Shown: positions 1 through 9,036 of the stretch, piece after piece
Layout: every line of letters starts with the position of its first letter
Numbering within the stretch: the first letter of the stretch is position 1
Assembly (NCBI GenBank): GCA_023485185.1
Contig: JAMCZP010000216.1
Span: forward strand, 1-18,192
Reading direction: 5' to 3'
DNA from: Gammaproteobacteria bacterium
Lineage (GTDB): Bacteria; Pseudomonadota; Gammaproteobacteria; Pseudomonadales; Halomonadaceae
DNA length: 18,192 bases
The notes under the pieces: generated by a model
What the model was told of the DNA's origin: nothing
The model's input: only the letters and a program-made list of their open reading frames with translations
Database searches by the model: none
Translations under genes and position numbers: made by a program

Positions 1-66
1 TTCGAGCGTATACACATTAATGCGGTCTTCGAGCATGGTCAGATTACGTTCTTCCGCTTCTATTTG
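1..66. repeat. Left arm of exact 66-bp inverted repeat
   Basis: These bases are the perfect reverse complement of 829-894, which lies inside the TRAP binding-protein gene. The match stops abruptly at base 66, where the sequence switches to the native signal-peptide coding region. At the other end it runs to the window edge, so the true arm may be longer. The arm replaces the promoter, ribosome site and first codons of the gene. A fold-back chimera at a contig end is the simplest explanation; a genuine inverted duplication is the alternative. Confidence 0.95.
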
Positions 67-1008
67 CTCCTCGTTAGCACACCGCTCATGGCCAAGGAAC
101 TTCGCTTAGGTTTGATCACTCCTCCACAGCACATCTGGACGCAAACCGCTGAGCGCTTTGCCGACGAGGTTGCCGAGCGCAGCGACGGTGAATTGACTGT
201 AGCGCTATTTCCTTCTGGTCAAATGGGTGATGAGTCAGCGATGTTTTCGCAAATGGAAACAGGCTTACTCGACATGGGCATTATGACAGCTGCATTAACT
301 AGCCAACGCGAACCATCGGTAGTCGGTTGGTTTACGCCGTTTCAATTTAATAGTGTGGCCCAGGCGGCCGAAGTGGCCGATACCGATGCAGCCCAGCAGA
401 TGCTTAGGAATTTAGAAAACAAAGGTCTTCACGCCTTTGGCTACACATTTGCGGGCATGCGTCACATTTTGATGCGTGACGAGCAAATAGAAAGTGCAGC
501 GGATGTTGCTGGCAAAAATATGCGCATTATCCCCTTTTCAGCGATGAACGCTTGGTGGCGAGCGGTCGACGCTCGACCAATGCCGATCAGTTTGCCGGAT
601 GTTTATCAAGGTCTACAGAACGGTATGCTAGATGGCGTGGATATCGATCTTGATGCTTTAGTGGGGTCTGGCTTTTACGAGGTCGCCGAACATCTCACGC
701 TGACCAATCACATGGCCTTCCCTGCCGTGTCGGTAATGAGCCAGGCCACGCGCGCCTCGCTCTCTGATGATGAGCGCCAATTGATAGACGCCGCCATGGA
801 GGATGCGCTGGCTTGGGGTATTGAGGCACAAATAGAAGCGGAAGAACGTAATCTGACCATGCTCGAAGACCGCATTAATGTGTATACGCTCGAAAGCGCT
901 GAAGACGCTTTCAGCACGGCGAACCAAGCGTTCGCTGAGCGCTTTGGCGACCATCCGCTTATCCAAGCATTCCAGCAACAGTCTACCGAACTCCTTAACG
1001 CTGAATAA
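64..1008 (+). CDS. TRAP transporter DctP-type substrate-binding protein, 5' truncated
   Basis: Periplasmic solute receptor of a DctP-family TRAP transporter, which captures an organic (probably aromatic or carboxylic) acid anion and delivers it to the membrane subunits encoded next. Residues from about 11 (KELRLGLITPP) to the end cover the mature domain. The segment around NMRIIP holds Arg154, in the position of the arginine that binds the substrate carboxylate in this family. The residues before KELR (LLVSTPLMA) are the end of a signal peptide with a plausible cleavage after LMA. The real start is missing because the first 66 bases are an inverted copy of the gene's own 829-894, so the TTG at 64 is only the first possible start in an open frame that continues to the edge. 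A strong hairpin separates it from the small permease gene. Confidence 0.85.
   Translation: MLLVSTPLMAKELRLGLITPPQHIWTQTAERFADEVAERSDGELTVALFPSGQMGDESAMFSQMETGLLDMGIMTAALTSQREPSVVGWFTPFQFNSVAQAAEVADTDAAQQMLRNLENKGLHAFGYTFAGMRHILMRDEQIESAADVAGKNMRIIPFSAMNAWWRAVDARPMPISLPDVYQGLQNGMLDGVDIDLDALVGSGFYEVAEHLTLTNHMAFPAVSVMSQATRASLSDDERQLIDAAMEDALAWGIEAQIEAEERNLTMLEDRINVYTLESAEDAFSTANQAFAERFGDHPLIQAFQQQSTELLNAE
829..894. repeat. Right arm of exact 66-bp inverted repeat (inside TRAP receptor gene)
   Basis: This segment pairs base for base with 1-66 in inverted orientation. It is ordinary coding sequence of the receptor's C-terminal helical region, in frame with the flanks, so this copy is the native one and the copy at 1-66 is the displaced one. 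Confidence 0.95.
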
Positions 1009-1015
1009 AATGCGC

Positions 1016-1035
1016 CGGGGCGCTTCTGCGCCCCG
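1016..1035 (+). other. Intercistronic GC hairpin after TRAP receptor gene
   Basis: CGGGGCGC and GCGCCCCG form an 8-bp perfect stem around a TTCT tetraloop, starting 7 bp after the receptor stop codon. No T-run follows, so it is not a standard terminator. In TRAP and ABC operons, hairpins at this position commonly protect the receptor mRNA 3' end and so favour receptor over permease. That role is inferred here from position and structure. Confidence 0.7.
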
Positions 1036-1056
1036 AACCAAAGAGGCGTACCCAAG

Positions 1057-1575
1057 ATGCATTTTCCCCAAGATACCTGGCTAACCAAGGCGAGTCGCCA
1101 GCTAGCCGGGGTTGAACAGCTGCTCTGCAACATGCTGATAATAGCTTTTAGCGCGTTGCTTATTACCAATGTTTTCGCACGATACGTACTTAACAGCCCG
1201 CTCTTTTTTGCCAATGAGCTAGCCGTATATATTCTGATTTGGATGGCGTTTCTCGCCATCTCTATCGCCATACATAATGACCAGCACGTACGTTTGACCA
1301 TGCTGATTGCGATGCTGCCTAAAACGGCTCAGCGCGCTTGCTATTGGCTTACTGAGCTGGTCTGTCTGGCGATACTTACTACTATTCTGTGGTACACCAT
1401 CGCTTGGCTGTGGTCACCTTCGATCCACTACGATATAGCTATTACGCTCGATTGGCCCAAGTGGCACTTCTATCTCATCGTGCCGCTTTTCTGTGTCACA
1501 TCGATTTTTCACCTCATCGCTAGGCTTTTTGATCGCTCGCGAGCGAGTTTCGCCCTAGCCAACGACGAGGAGTGA
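1057..1575 (+). CDS. TRAP transporter small permease subunit (DctQ family)
   Basis: Inner-membrane small subunit (172 aa) that pairs with the large subunit to form the sodium-driven TRAP permease. Four hydrophobic segments are visible at about residues 22-44, 55-75, 97-119 and 135-158. The region FARYVLNSPLFFANELAVY, followed by a basic and polar HNDQHVRL loop, is typical of DctQ proteins. The ATG at 1057 is preceded by GAGG about 10 bp upstream. The gene lies between the receptor gene (48 bp upstream, with a hairpin between) and the large subunit (4 bp downstream), the usual P-Q-M order. Substrate specificity is set mainly by the receptor and cannot be read from this subunit. Confidence 0.9.
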   Translation: MHFPQDTWLTKASRQLAGVEQLLCNMLIIAFSALLITNVFARYVLNSPLFFANELAVYILIWMAFLAISIAIHNDQHVRLTMLIAMLPKTAQRACYWLTELVCLAILTTILWYTIAWLWSPSIHYDIAITLDWPKWHFYLIVPLFCVTSIFHLIARLFDRSRASFALANDEE

Positions 1576-1579
1576 CCCA

Positions 1580-2839
1580 ATGACGCTTGCGGCTTTTATT
1601 GTGTTGATGCTGCTTGGAATGCCCATTGCCTTTGTCCTCCTGGCTTCAACACTTACCTTCGTGATCACTTCCGGCAACTACCGTTTATTTGAAAACCTAC
1701 CCCAGGTTATTTTTGGCTCGCTAGAGGTATTTGATCTGCTGGCGATTCCGCTGTTTATTCTTTTAGGCGAAATAATGAATGAGGGCGGCATTACACGTCG
1801 CATTATCACCGCCACACGAGCCTGGTTTGCGTGGATTCCTCATAGCATTGCCTATGTATCCCTCACCTCGAACTTGATGCTCGCCTCTATTATGGGTTCA
1901 GCGACGGCGCAAATCGCCATTATGAGCCGGGTAATGACCCCCGAATTGGAGCGTGATGGTTACGACAAGGGGTTCGCCGCTGCGTTGACGGCAGGTGCTG
2001 GCCTGCTGGGGCCGATTATTCCGCCGTCAATGGTGTTTATTATCTATGGCGTCATTGCTCAAGTGTCGATTGGTGCCATGTTCATGGGGGGCATTCTGCC
2101 TGGGCTACTGCTGTTTATACTGATCAGCGGCTTAATCGCGATCATGGCGCGTCGCGCGCGTAAGAAAGGCAGTGTTGATCAGGAACGCACGCCTCTATGG
2201 CGTGCGACTCGTGGCGCACTGCTCACACTTAGCATTCCCATCGTCATTGTGGGTGGTATCGCGTTTGGCATAGTGACGCCTACTGAGTCTGCAGCGGCTG
2301 CGACGCTAATGGCGGTGGTGATAGGCGCCCTCTTCTTTCGAGAGCTTAAGTGGGGGCAGTTACCTGGTGTTTTGAGCCGAACAGCACGCAATACTGCCAT
2401 TGTGCTATTTCTGATTGTCGCGGCAAAAGCTTTTGGCTGGGTACTGGTGTATAACCAGATACCTCAGCAGGTAGCCGGGCTAATGCAAGGCACAACCGAA
2501 AGCCCGCTGGTGTTTATGCTTCTGGTGTTCATGATGCTGATGGTAGTAGGGATGGTGCTTGATGGGATCGCCGCGCTGATCATCCTAGTGCCAATTTTGC
2601 TTCCAGTGGCACAACAAAGTTACGGTATTGATCCCGTCCATTTTGGCATCATCACCTGTATGACACTAAGCCTCGGACTATTAACGCCACCTGTTGGTGC
2701 AGGGCTCTATGTTGCCTCCGCTATCAGCAACGTTAGCTTGCCTCGCATTACAAAGTGGATCTTTCCGTTCATCCTCGCGGCCTGCCTCGTTATATTGGCG
2801 GTCATCTTTAACCCCTGGCTCGTTAACGTTTTTGTTTAA
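1580..2839 (+). CDS. TRAP transporter large permease subunit (DctM family)
   Basis: Transport subunit (419 aa, usual family length) expected to have about 12 membrane segments and to couple sodium entry to substrate uptake. The sequence is hydrophobic throughout and shows family signatures: GSATAQ near residue 110, GLLGPIIPPSMVFIIYG, a VTPTESAAAA segment near the middle, and LGLLTPPVGAGLYV near the C-terminus. The start is well supported because a GAGGAG ribosome site overlaps the dctQ stop codon, implying translational coupling. It ends 141 bp before the MarR gene. With pobA nearby and a MarR regulator of the hydroxybenzoate type downstream, an aromatic acid is a reasonable but unproven substrate. 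Confidence 0.92.
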   Translation: MTLAAFIVLMLLGMPIAFVLLASTLTFVITSGNYRLFENLPQVIFGSLEVFDLLAIPLFILLGEIMNEGGITRRIITATRAWFAWIPHSIAYVSLTSNLMLASIMGSATAQIAIMSRVMTPELERDGYDKGFAAALTAGAGLLGPIIPPSMVFIIYGVIAQVSIGAMFMGGILPGLLLFILISGLIAIMARRARKKGSVDQERTPLWRATRGALLTLSIPIVIVGGIAFGIVTPTESAAAATLMAVVIGALFFRELKWGQLPGVLSRTARNTAIVLFLIVAAKAFGWVLVYNQIPQQVAGLMQGTTESPLVFMLLVFMMLMVVGMVLDGIAALIILVPILLPVAQQSYGIDPVHFGIITCMTLSLGLLTPPVGAGLYVASAISNVSLPRITKWIFPFILAACLVILAVIFNPWLVNVFV

Positions 2840-2874
2840 GTATAGCCATTATCTCCTGCTTACTCTTTATTGAA

Positions 2875-2923
2875 GAGAGGCACTGGCCAGTATCATGGCG
2901 GCCAATGCCTCTCATCCAGTGCC
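2875..2923 (+). promoter_or_regulatory. Overlapping hairpins ahead of MarR gene
   Basis: GAGAGGCACTGGCC (2875-2888) pairs with GGCCAATGCCTCTC (2900-2913) with one C/A mismatch and an 11-nt loop. The inner part of the left arm, GGCACTGG (2879-2886), is also the exact reverse complement of CCAGTGCC (2916-2923). The two pairings are mutually exclusive. The site sits between dctM and the MarR start. It could be a MarR operator, a processing hairpin or a switch; there is no T-run to make it a standard terminator. Confidence 0.45.
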
Positions 2924-2980
2924 TATCACAGAAACTTCTGCTATGGTCACAACGTATTTTTACCCTTTATAAGACTCCAC

Positions 2981-3454
2981 ATGACCCGATCACCGCTATC
3001 TGAAGCTTTTGACTTACCTGGCAATCTTTTAAGACGCTGCCACCAAATTAGCGTGGCTATTTTTTTGCGCAAGTGCGAAGCGTTCAACCTTACCCAACTG
3101 CAATATATAATTCTTTCTGCACTTGAAGAGATGGGAGCCAGTGACCAAATCACCTTAGGCGGCTATACGGCGTTAGATCGCAATACCATCGCGGTCGTGG
3201 TTCGAAAATTAGAGGAGCGCGGACTCATTACCCGGCACCGCAACCCTGAAGATCGTCGTTCGATGGTGGTGAAGCTCACCAAGGAAGGAAAGGCGTTACG
3301 AGAAGCCGTAGAACCTGCCGTTGAAGAAGTTCAAAGTGACATCCTGGCGCCGCTTAACGCCGAAGAGCAACAGATATTGCTTTCTCTGCTGCAAAAGATC
3401 GCTAACGATAATAACCATTTAAGCCGTGTTCCAGTGCGCTTAAACGAAAGATAG
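2981..3454 (+). CDS. MarR-family transcriptional regulator (hydroxybenzoate-type)
   Basis: Dimeric winged-helix regulator of 157 aa, the normal MarR size, likely to repress until an aromatic acid binds. The DNA-binding region runs from about residue 36 to 100 (LTQLQYIILSALEEMG, a recognition-helix region DRNTIAVVVRKLEERGLI, and the wing with the DRRS motif at 91-94). The C-terminal helices support dimerisation. An open frame extends upstream to a TTG at 2870, but I chose ATG 2981 because the paralogous relic at 14612-15076 aligns only from this methionine (MTRSPLSEA against xTGTPLSDA) and the upstream extension lacks family character. There is no clear Shine-Dalgarno before 2981. It follows the TRAP operon on the same strand. 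Its close paralogue beside a 3-hydroxybenzoate hydroxylase relic suggests a MobR-like role, which is inference. Confidence 0.82.
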   Translation: MTRSPLSEAFDLPGNLLRRCHQISVAIFLRKCEAFNLTQLQYIILSALEEMGASDQITLGGYTALDRNTIAVVVRKLEERGLITRHRNPEDRRSMVVKLTKEGKALREAVEPAVEEVQSDILAPLNAEEQQILLSLLQKIANDNNHLSRVPVRLNER

Positions 3455-3603
3455 TACTGTTATCTGTAGCGGAACCTACGCCTCCCATGACTTCCGCTTT
3501 GTTTATTCGGCTTGGCACTTGGTTATTAAGAAGCTCCCGAGAATGTCTTTATTACCGGACGTGAAAGCGTGAAGAACTTTACAACTTTTCATGACATTTA
3601 AGC

Positions 3604-3629
3604 AAAAAAGCCCAAGCAGATGCTTGGGC
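3604..3629 (-). terminator. Rho-independent terminator of pobA
   Basis: Read on the minus strand, GCCCAAGC-ATCT-GCTTGGGC forms an 8-bp perfect stem with a 4-nt loop, followed directly by six T. It lies about 30 bp past the pobA stop codon. The plus strand has no T-run after the stem, so it serves pobA rather than the MarR gene. Confidence 0.9.
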
Positions 3630-3658
3630 AATGAGGAAAACTGGAAAAAAGCTAAGCG

Positions 3659-4985
<1,327 letters not shown>

Positions 4986-5888
4986 GTGAAAACAGCAACG
5001 ACAACCCATGTTCCCGTGTTCAAGCTATACGGTGAAACCCAGCACTGGCCGACGCCGGACTTATTACACTGTGAGTCAATTCCCGAACGCAGCCGTCTGC
5101 ATGATTGGCGCATTCGCCCTCACCGGCATGTTGATTTAGTGCATATTCTATTTATCAGCCACGGCAGCCTTGAACTAGAGCTTGAAGGGGCTAAACAACG
5201 CCTTGAAGGCGCGGTAACCATTATTGTGCCCGCGATGGCCATCCATGGTTTTCATTTTTCTCCCGATATCGGCGGTCACATTATTACCCTGGCGAAGCCG
5301 TTGGCCGATCACCTTAACGAGCTAATGGGTGAAAGCAGTGCGCTACGCAAAGCCGATTTTCTACGCCTTAATCAGCCCGCTAACACCCAGCGCATTGCAA
5401 CGTTAATCGACCAAATTGACCAGGAGTACCGCCAGCCCGCTCCTGGACGAAACCGGCTGCTTGAAGCGCTGGTACAGGCGTTAGTTGTCGAGTTATCGCG
5501 TCTTACCGATTATCCTGACAGGCCTGCAAAGCGCCATGGCCCCCGCCAGTACGATAAGGGGCGCATGCATCTTGAGAACTTCCAAGCGCTGATCGAAGCT
5601 CATTACCGTGAACAGCCAAGCATTGAACAGTTAGCCGAGCAGATAGGTGTGAGCAGCGCACACTTGAACCTGCTCTGCCGCCAACTCGCCGGGCACAGCG
5701 CTCTGCAATTACTGCATGAGCGCCTAATGCTAGAAGCCAAGCGCCAGCTCACCTATACCAATATGACCATTGGCGAGGTCTCCGACAGCTTAGGCTTCTC
5801 AGAACCGGCTTACTTCACGCGCTTTTTTAAGCGCAATACCGCCCTTTCACCAAGGGATTTTCGGCTGCGGCAGCACGCTCAGTCATAA
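4986..5888 (+). CDS. pobR: AraC-family regulator, probable PobR activator of pobA
   Basis: Transcriptional activator (300 aa) predicted to sense 4-hydroxybenzoate and switch on pobA. The N-terminal half (about 25-130) is a cupin-like effector domain with an RPHRHVDLVHILFI strand region. The C-terminal AraC domain has two helix-turn-helix units, about 213-236 (IEQLAEQIGVSSAHLNLLCRQL) and 262-283 (IGEVSDSLGFSEPAYFTRFF), followed by the typical LSPRDFR end. The start is GTG 4986, with GAGGAG about 7 bp before it and no better in-frame choice. Divergent linkage to pobA is the arrangement known for AraC-type PobR proteins. PobR of Acinetobacter belongs to the unrelated IclR family, so the symbol here refers to the AraC type. 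Confidence 0.88.
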   Translation: MKTATTTHVPVFKLYGETQHWPTPDLLHCESIPERSRLHDWRIRPHRHVDLVHILFISHGSLELELEGAKQRLEGAVTIIVPAMAIHGFHFSPDIGGHIITLAKPLADHLNELMGESSALRKADFLRLNQPANTQRIATLIDQIDQEYRQPAPGRNRLLEALVQALVVELSRLTDYPDRPAKRHGPRQYDKGRMHLENFQALIEAHYREQPSIEQLAEQIGVSSAHLNLLCRQLAGHSALQLLHERLMLEAKRQLTYTNMTIGEVSDSLGFSEPAYFTRFFKRNTALSPRDFRLRQHAQS

Positions 5889-5959
5889 AGGGCACTATAT
5901 CTGGGCGGCGGCCAGGTCTGTATTCAAAGCGATAGTGTTGGGAGAAAGGCCACCCTCTA

Positions 5960-5990
5960 AAATGATTTTCCAATTATGAATAAATCATTT
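5960..5990. repeat. AT-rich perfect 9-bp inverted repeat between convergent genes
   Basis: AAATGATTT (5960-5968) and AAATCATTT (5982-5990) are exact inverted repeats with a 13-nt loop, in the 176-bp gap between the end of pobR and the end of the TRAP-TAXI permease. It may act as a weak bidirectional transcription end or may be chance in AT-rich DNA. No other terminator-like structure is visible in this gap. Confidence 0.4.
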
Positions 5991-6064
5991 GAGTTCTGAA
6001 CATCGTAAAACATGCTCCCAATTTTCCCCTTAGATTACGTTTTCACTATATTTCAAGCAAAAAA

Positions 6065-7999
6065 CTAAACCAAGGGAAGGGCAGACCTATTTTTAGAGAA
6101 ATATTTATAAGCTATGCAAAAGCCTAAAACTGTTAAGCCTATAATGTCGGTGTAGAAGCCACCGGAGAAAAGATCCGCTGGAATAAGCAGGAATAACCCT
6201 CCAAATAGTAATAAGCAGCGATACCATGTGCTCACTATACCGTGCATATAACCAACGATTCCCGCCGTAACCATGTATATGCCTAATATTGCCGTTCCTA
6301 ACGCCAAAACTACCTCTATAAGGCTCCCTTCTAATATAAGAGATGGGGCAAATAGAAATAGAAACGGTACGACATAGGCTGGCCAGGCCAGGCGCATTGC
6401 AGCAATACTCGTACTCCACGCTCCAGCACCAGCAATGTTAGCGGCCGCGAATGAAGCGAGGGCCACAGGTGGAGTCACCATAGAAAGAAGACCGAAGTAA
6501 AAGACGAAAAGGTGTGCCGAAATCACAGGTATACCGACCTCAACAAGTGCTGGCGCCACTAGCGTTGCGAGTAAGATATATACCCCTACAGTGGGCATTC
6601 CCATACCTAGCACAATACTAATTAGCGCGGTAATGAGAGCTAGCAGGAAAACATTCTCTCCACTTGCGTTGATAATATGAAGCGTGAGATTAAAGGCGAG
6701 GCCTGAAATATTGAGTACACCAATGATTAAACCAGCTGCAGCACAAACAATAACGAGCCCACACGCGGCTCCCCCTGCTGAAGACACAACCGGCCAAATA
6801 TCACTAAGCGCAATGCGGCGTCCACGATACCCAAAAATTAAGCTTACAATTAACAGGGTGAGCACCGCCAAAACGGCCGCTCGTTCGGGGCGCATATTTA
6901 AAGCAAACAGTGCATAAAAGAGGATTAAAAAAGGAATTAGAAAATGCCAGCCTTGTTTTAACGAATGCCAGCCTGAGGGGATCTGGGAGGCTTCGACCGA
7001 GCGAATATTGCGCTTGGCGGCATAAAGATCAACGTTGATAAAAATGGCAAGGTAGTACAGCAGTGCAGAAGGCAGCGCTGCCATCATGACCGTTGAGTAG
7101 TCGACACCTATGAAGTCTGCCATGATAAATGCAGCCGCCCCCATTACAGGAGGTACTAGTTGGCCACCTGTAGAAGCCACTGCCTCTACCGAGGCTGCAT
7201 AAGAAGGGGTGAAGCCTGCCCTTTTCATCATTGGGATCGTAACAACGCCAGTGCCAACCACGTTACCCACGGCACTGCCCGATATTGAGCCGAAGAGCCC
7301 CGAGGCGGTGACGGCAACTTTGGCTGGCCCCCCTCGAAATCGCCCCATGCCCGCTAAAGCGATGTCATTGAAAAAATCAGCTGCCCCGCAACGCGCCAGC
7401 AGCTGGCCGAACAGCAAAAATGGAATGACGATTAGCACTGCGACTTTTAGAGCAGTACCAAGCATCCCATTTGCATCGATCGCGAGATAGACCACCAGCT
7501 CCGATAACGTTGTCTCTCTGCTCTGAAGTTCTCCTGGGACAAGATGTCCAAATAGCCCGTAGGCTAGAAATATCAGAACAACCGATAGGATGCCAATACC
7601 GGCAGAGCTTGGCAGGTTAAATATAAGTGCGCTGAACAGGACTACGCTAGTCGCAATAAGCCAGCCCGGAAGATAGGGAGCCTCCATCGATATCATTGGA
7701 TAGTAGAGGGAGACATACAGCCCAACACAAAATGTTAAAGCCGCACAGACAAAATCGGTTATTTTAAGAAGTCTTTTTTGAGAGTGCTCCGCCATGATCA
7801 AAAAACCAGCAGAGAGAGCAAGTGTTAGAACTAAGGCCAAGAGCTGTACATCGTAAACTGAAATGTTCAGCAGTTGATGCATGTTGCCGGCATAAGCGAC
7901 CGGCAGCAGTACCATTAGTCCTCCTGCGAGCATCTTCAACTGCTTGATCACACTAGTAGACATGTCAGGAACCATGGTGTCATCTTTGGACTCTAGCAT
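6065..7999 (-). CDS. TRAP transporter fused permease (TAXI-type, 4TM/12TM)
   Basis: Inner-membrane permease of 644 aa in which the small and large TRAP subunits are fused, the form that partners TAXI receptors. The N-terminal ~150 residues are DctQ-like. The rest is DctM-like, with GSISGSAVGNVVGTGVVTIP, a GGQLVPPVMGAAAF signature and GMGMPTVGVYILLATLVAPA. The last ~100 residues form extra hydrophobic segments. The ATG at 7999 follows a GGAG inside the end of the receptor gene (intergenic gap 4 bp), so the two are co-translated. The 3' end reads visibly more AT-rich than the upstream aldolase and dehydrogenase genes. The substrate is unknown; the operon context suggests the acid handled by the neighbouring aldolase-family and ThDP enzymes. 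Confidence 0.92.
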   Translation of the reverse strand: MLESKDDTMVPDMSTSVIKQLKMLAGGLMVLLPVAYAGNMHQLLNISVYDVQLLALVLTLALSAGFLIMAEHSQKRLLKITDFVCAALTFCVGLYVSLYYPMISMEAPYLPGWLIATSVVLFSALIFNLPSSAGIGILSVVLIFLAYGLFGHLVPGELQSRETTLSELVVYLAIDANGMLGTALKVAVLIVIPFLLFGQLLARCGAADFFNDIALAGMGRFRGGPAKVAVTASGLFGSISGSAVGNVVGTGVVTIPMMKRAGFTPSYAASVEAVASTGGQLVPPVMGAAAFIMADFIGVDYSTVMMAALPSALLYYLAIFINVDLYAAKRNIRSVEASQIPSGWHSLKQGWHFLIPFLILFYALFALNMRPERAAVLAVLTLLIVSLIFGYRGRRIALSDIWPVVSSAGGAACGLVIVCAAAGLIIGVLNISGLAFNLTLHIINASGENVFLLALITALISIVLGMGMPTVGVYILLATLVAPALVEVGIPVISAHLFVFYFGLLSMVTPPVALASFAAANIAGAGAWSTSIAAMRLAWPAYVVPFLFLFAPSLILEGSLIEVVLALGTAILGIYMVTAGIVGYMHGIVSTWYRCLLLFGGLFLLIPADLFSGGFYTDIIGLTVLGFCIAYKYFSKNRSALPLV

Positions 8000-8003
8000 G
8001 ACG

Positions 8004-8960
8004 TTACTCCATCATCCCTACTTCATTATAAAAGCTAATCGCACCTGGGTGATAGCTTAACCCATTGAATTCAGGCGCCATTCTTTCAGGATCAAATTCC
8101 GCAAAGGTTCTGAGAATTCCACGCACTTTTTCAGGATTATCATGTAAAAGCTTCACAATTTCATAAACAGTTTCTTCAGGAACATGTGTTCCCGCCGTTA
8201 GCACGTAGTCGTAACCCATCATTGGAGTAGGCTCATCCACGCCTACACTGTCACTGCCCGGTTCGACCGTCTGAATATAAGAGGTGGGTACGAATTCCTG
8301 CATCGCTGCTTCGGCCTCGGGTGTATCGTTGACCGCAAGCCAGCGGATGCCTAGGGAAGCATCTGCCTCGCGTGTTTTACCCCCTTGTAATGCGAAGAAA
8401 GCTACATCTACGTTGCCCGTAATAAAGTCATCGACGCCATTTGGCACAGAAGGAACCATGTGCGCTTCCATATCATCAATAGACAGCCCCCCAGCAGCGA
8501 GAATGCCATCGACCTGAAATTTTAAGGTCGGCTGAGCTGTGTACCCATAGGTGATACTCGTGCCTTCAATATCGGAGACTTTGTAATAATCTGAATCTTC
8601 ACGCACCATGAAGCCATAAGCTGAGGAGCTCAGCGAGGCAACAACTCGAAGGTTTTCCAGGGGCCTACCCTCGAATGGCTCCTGTCCCTGTACAGCAGCC
8701 GAAATATCGGGACTTGGTATTAATTGCAGGTCTAGACGCCCTGTATCAATCATTGGCATCGACTGTCCCGTTCCGCCATAGGCCTGAACACGCACATCTA
8801 TACCCGCTTCATCAGATAGAAACTTCGCCATACCGGCATTGACGGCGTAGTTTTGTGAGCCTTGAGTTCCTGCGCCAATACCAAGCGACTGTGCGTTTGC
8901 ACCGTTAGCCATAAAGAGTGTTGTACCGAGGAAAATTGCGCCCAGCATTGTTTTTTTCAT
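8004..8960 (-). CDS. TAXI-family TRAP transporter solute receptor
   Basis: Periplasmic receptor of 318 aa. An N-terminal signal peptide (KK, then a hydrophobic core, cleavage probably after ANA at residue 23) precedes the mature SLGIGAGTQGSQNYAVNAGMAKFL, which is the TAXI hallmark start. Later segments (VQAYGGTGQSMPMIDTGRLDLQLI, GTSITYGYTAQPTLKF, NGVDDFITGNVDVAFFALQGG) match the family fold. A GGAG ribosome site precedes ATG 8960. The gene lies 76 bp after the aldolase-family gene and 4 bp before the fused permease, so it is probably in one operon with both. TAXI receptors are little studied and few ligands are known, so none is assigned. Confidence 0.93.
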   Translation of the reverse strand: MKKTMLGAIFLGTTLFMANGANAQSLGIGAGTQGSQNYAVNAGMAKFLSDEAGIDVRVQAYGGTGQSMPMIDTGRLDLQLIPSPDISAAVQGQEPFEGRPLENLRVVASLSSSAYGFMVREDSDYYKVSDIEGTSITYGYTAQPTLKFQVDGILAAGGLSIDDMEAHMVPSVPNGVDDFITGNVDVAFFALQGGKTREADASLGIRWLAVNDTPEAEAAMQEFVPTSYIQTVEPGSDSVGVDEPTPMMGYDYVLTAGTHVPEETVYEIVKLLHDNPEKVRGILRTFAEFDPERMAPEFNGLSYHPGAISFYNEVGMME

Positions 8961-9036
8961 GGTAATACTCCGTTGTTAATTTTATTTTTATCGATGATAA
9001 ATAGCTTGTTTTTGTTGGGGTCAATCGCTTCCGTGC

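Noticed and set aside
1..894. Invertible DNA switch built on the 66-bp inverted repeats
   Set aside because: No recombinase gene is nearby, one arm is ordinary coding sequence, and inversion would not create a sensible gene. A chimera or simple rearrangement is more economical.
708..1301. Long minus-strand open frame opposite the TRAP receptor and small permease genes
   Set aside because: It spans two well-supported plus-strand genes and the hairpin between them, and its translation is low-complexity and resembles no protein family. It is a frame shadow.
2870..2980. Upstream extension of the MarR gene from TTG 2870
   Set aside because: The paralogous relic aligns only from the methionine at 2981, and the extension crosses the hairpin region and has no family similarity.
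3466..3511. AGCGGAA/TTCCGCT pair after the MarR gene as a terminator
   Set aside because: The 7-bp stem has a loop of about 17 nt and no real T-run, so evidence for termination is insufficient.
8987..9001. TTTATC-GAT-GATAAA dyad upstream of the TAXI receptor gene as a terminator or operator
   Set aside because: Only 6 bp of AT-rich pairing, no T-run on either strand, and it lies within an apparent operon. Too weak to call.
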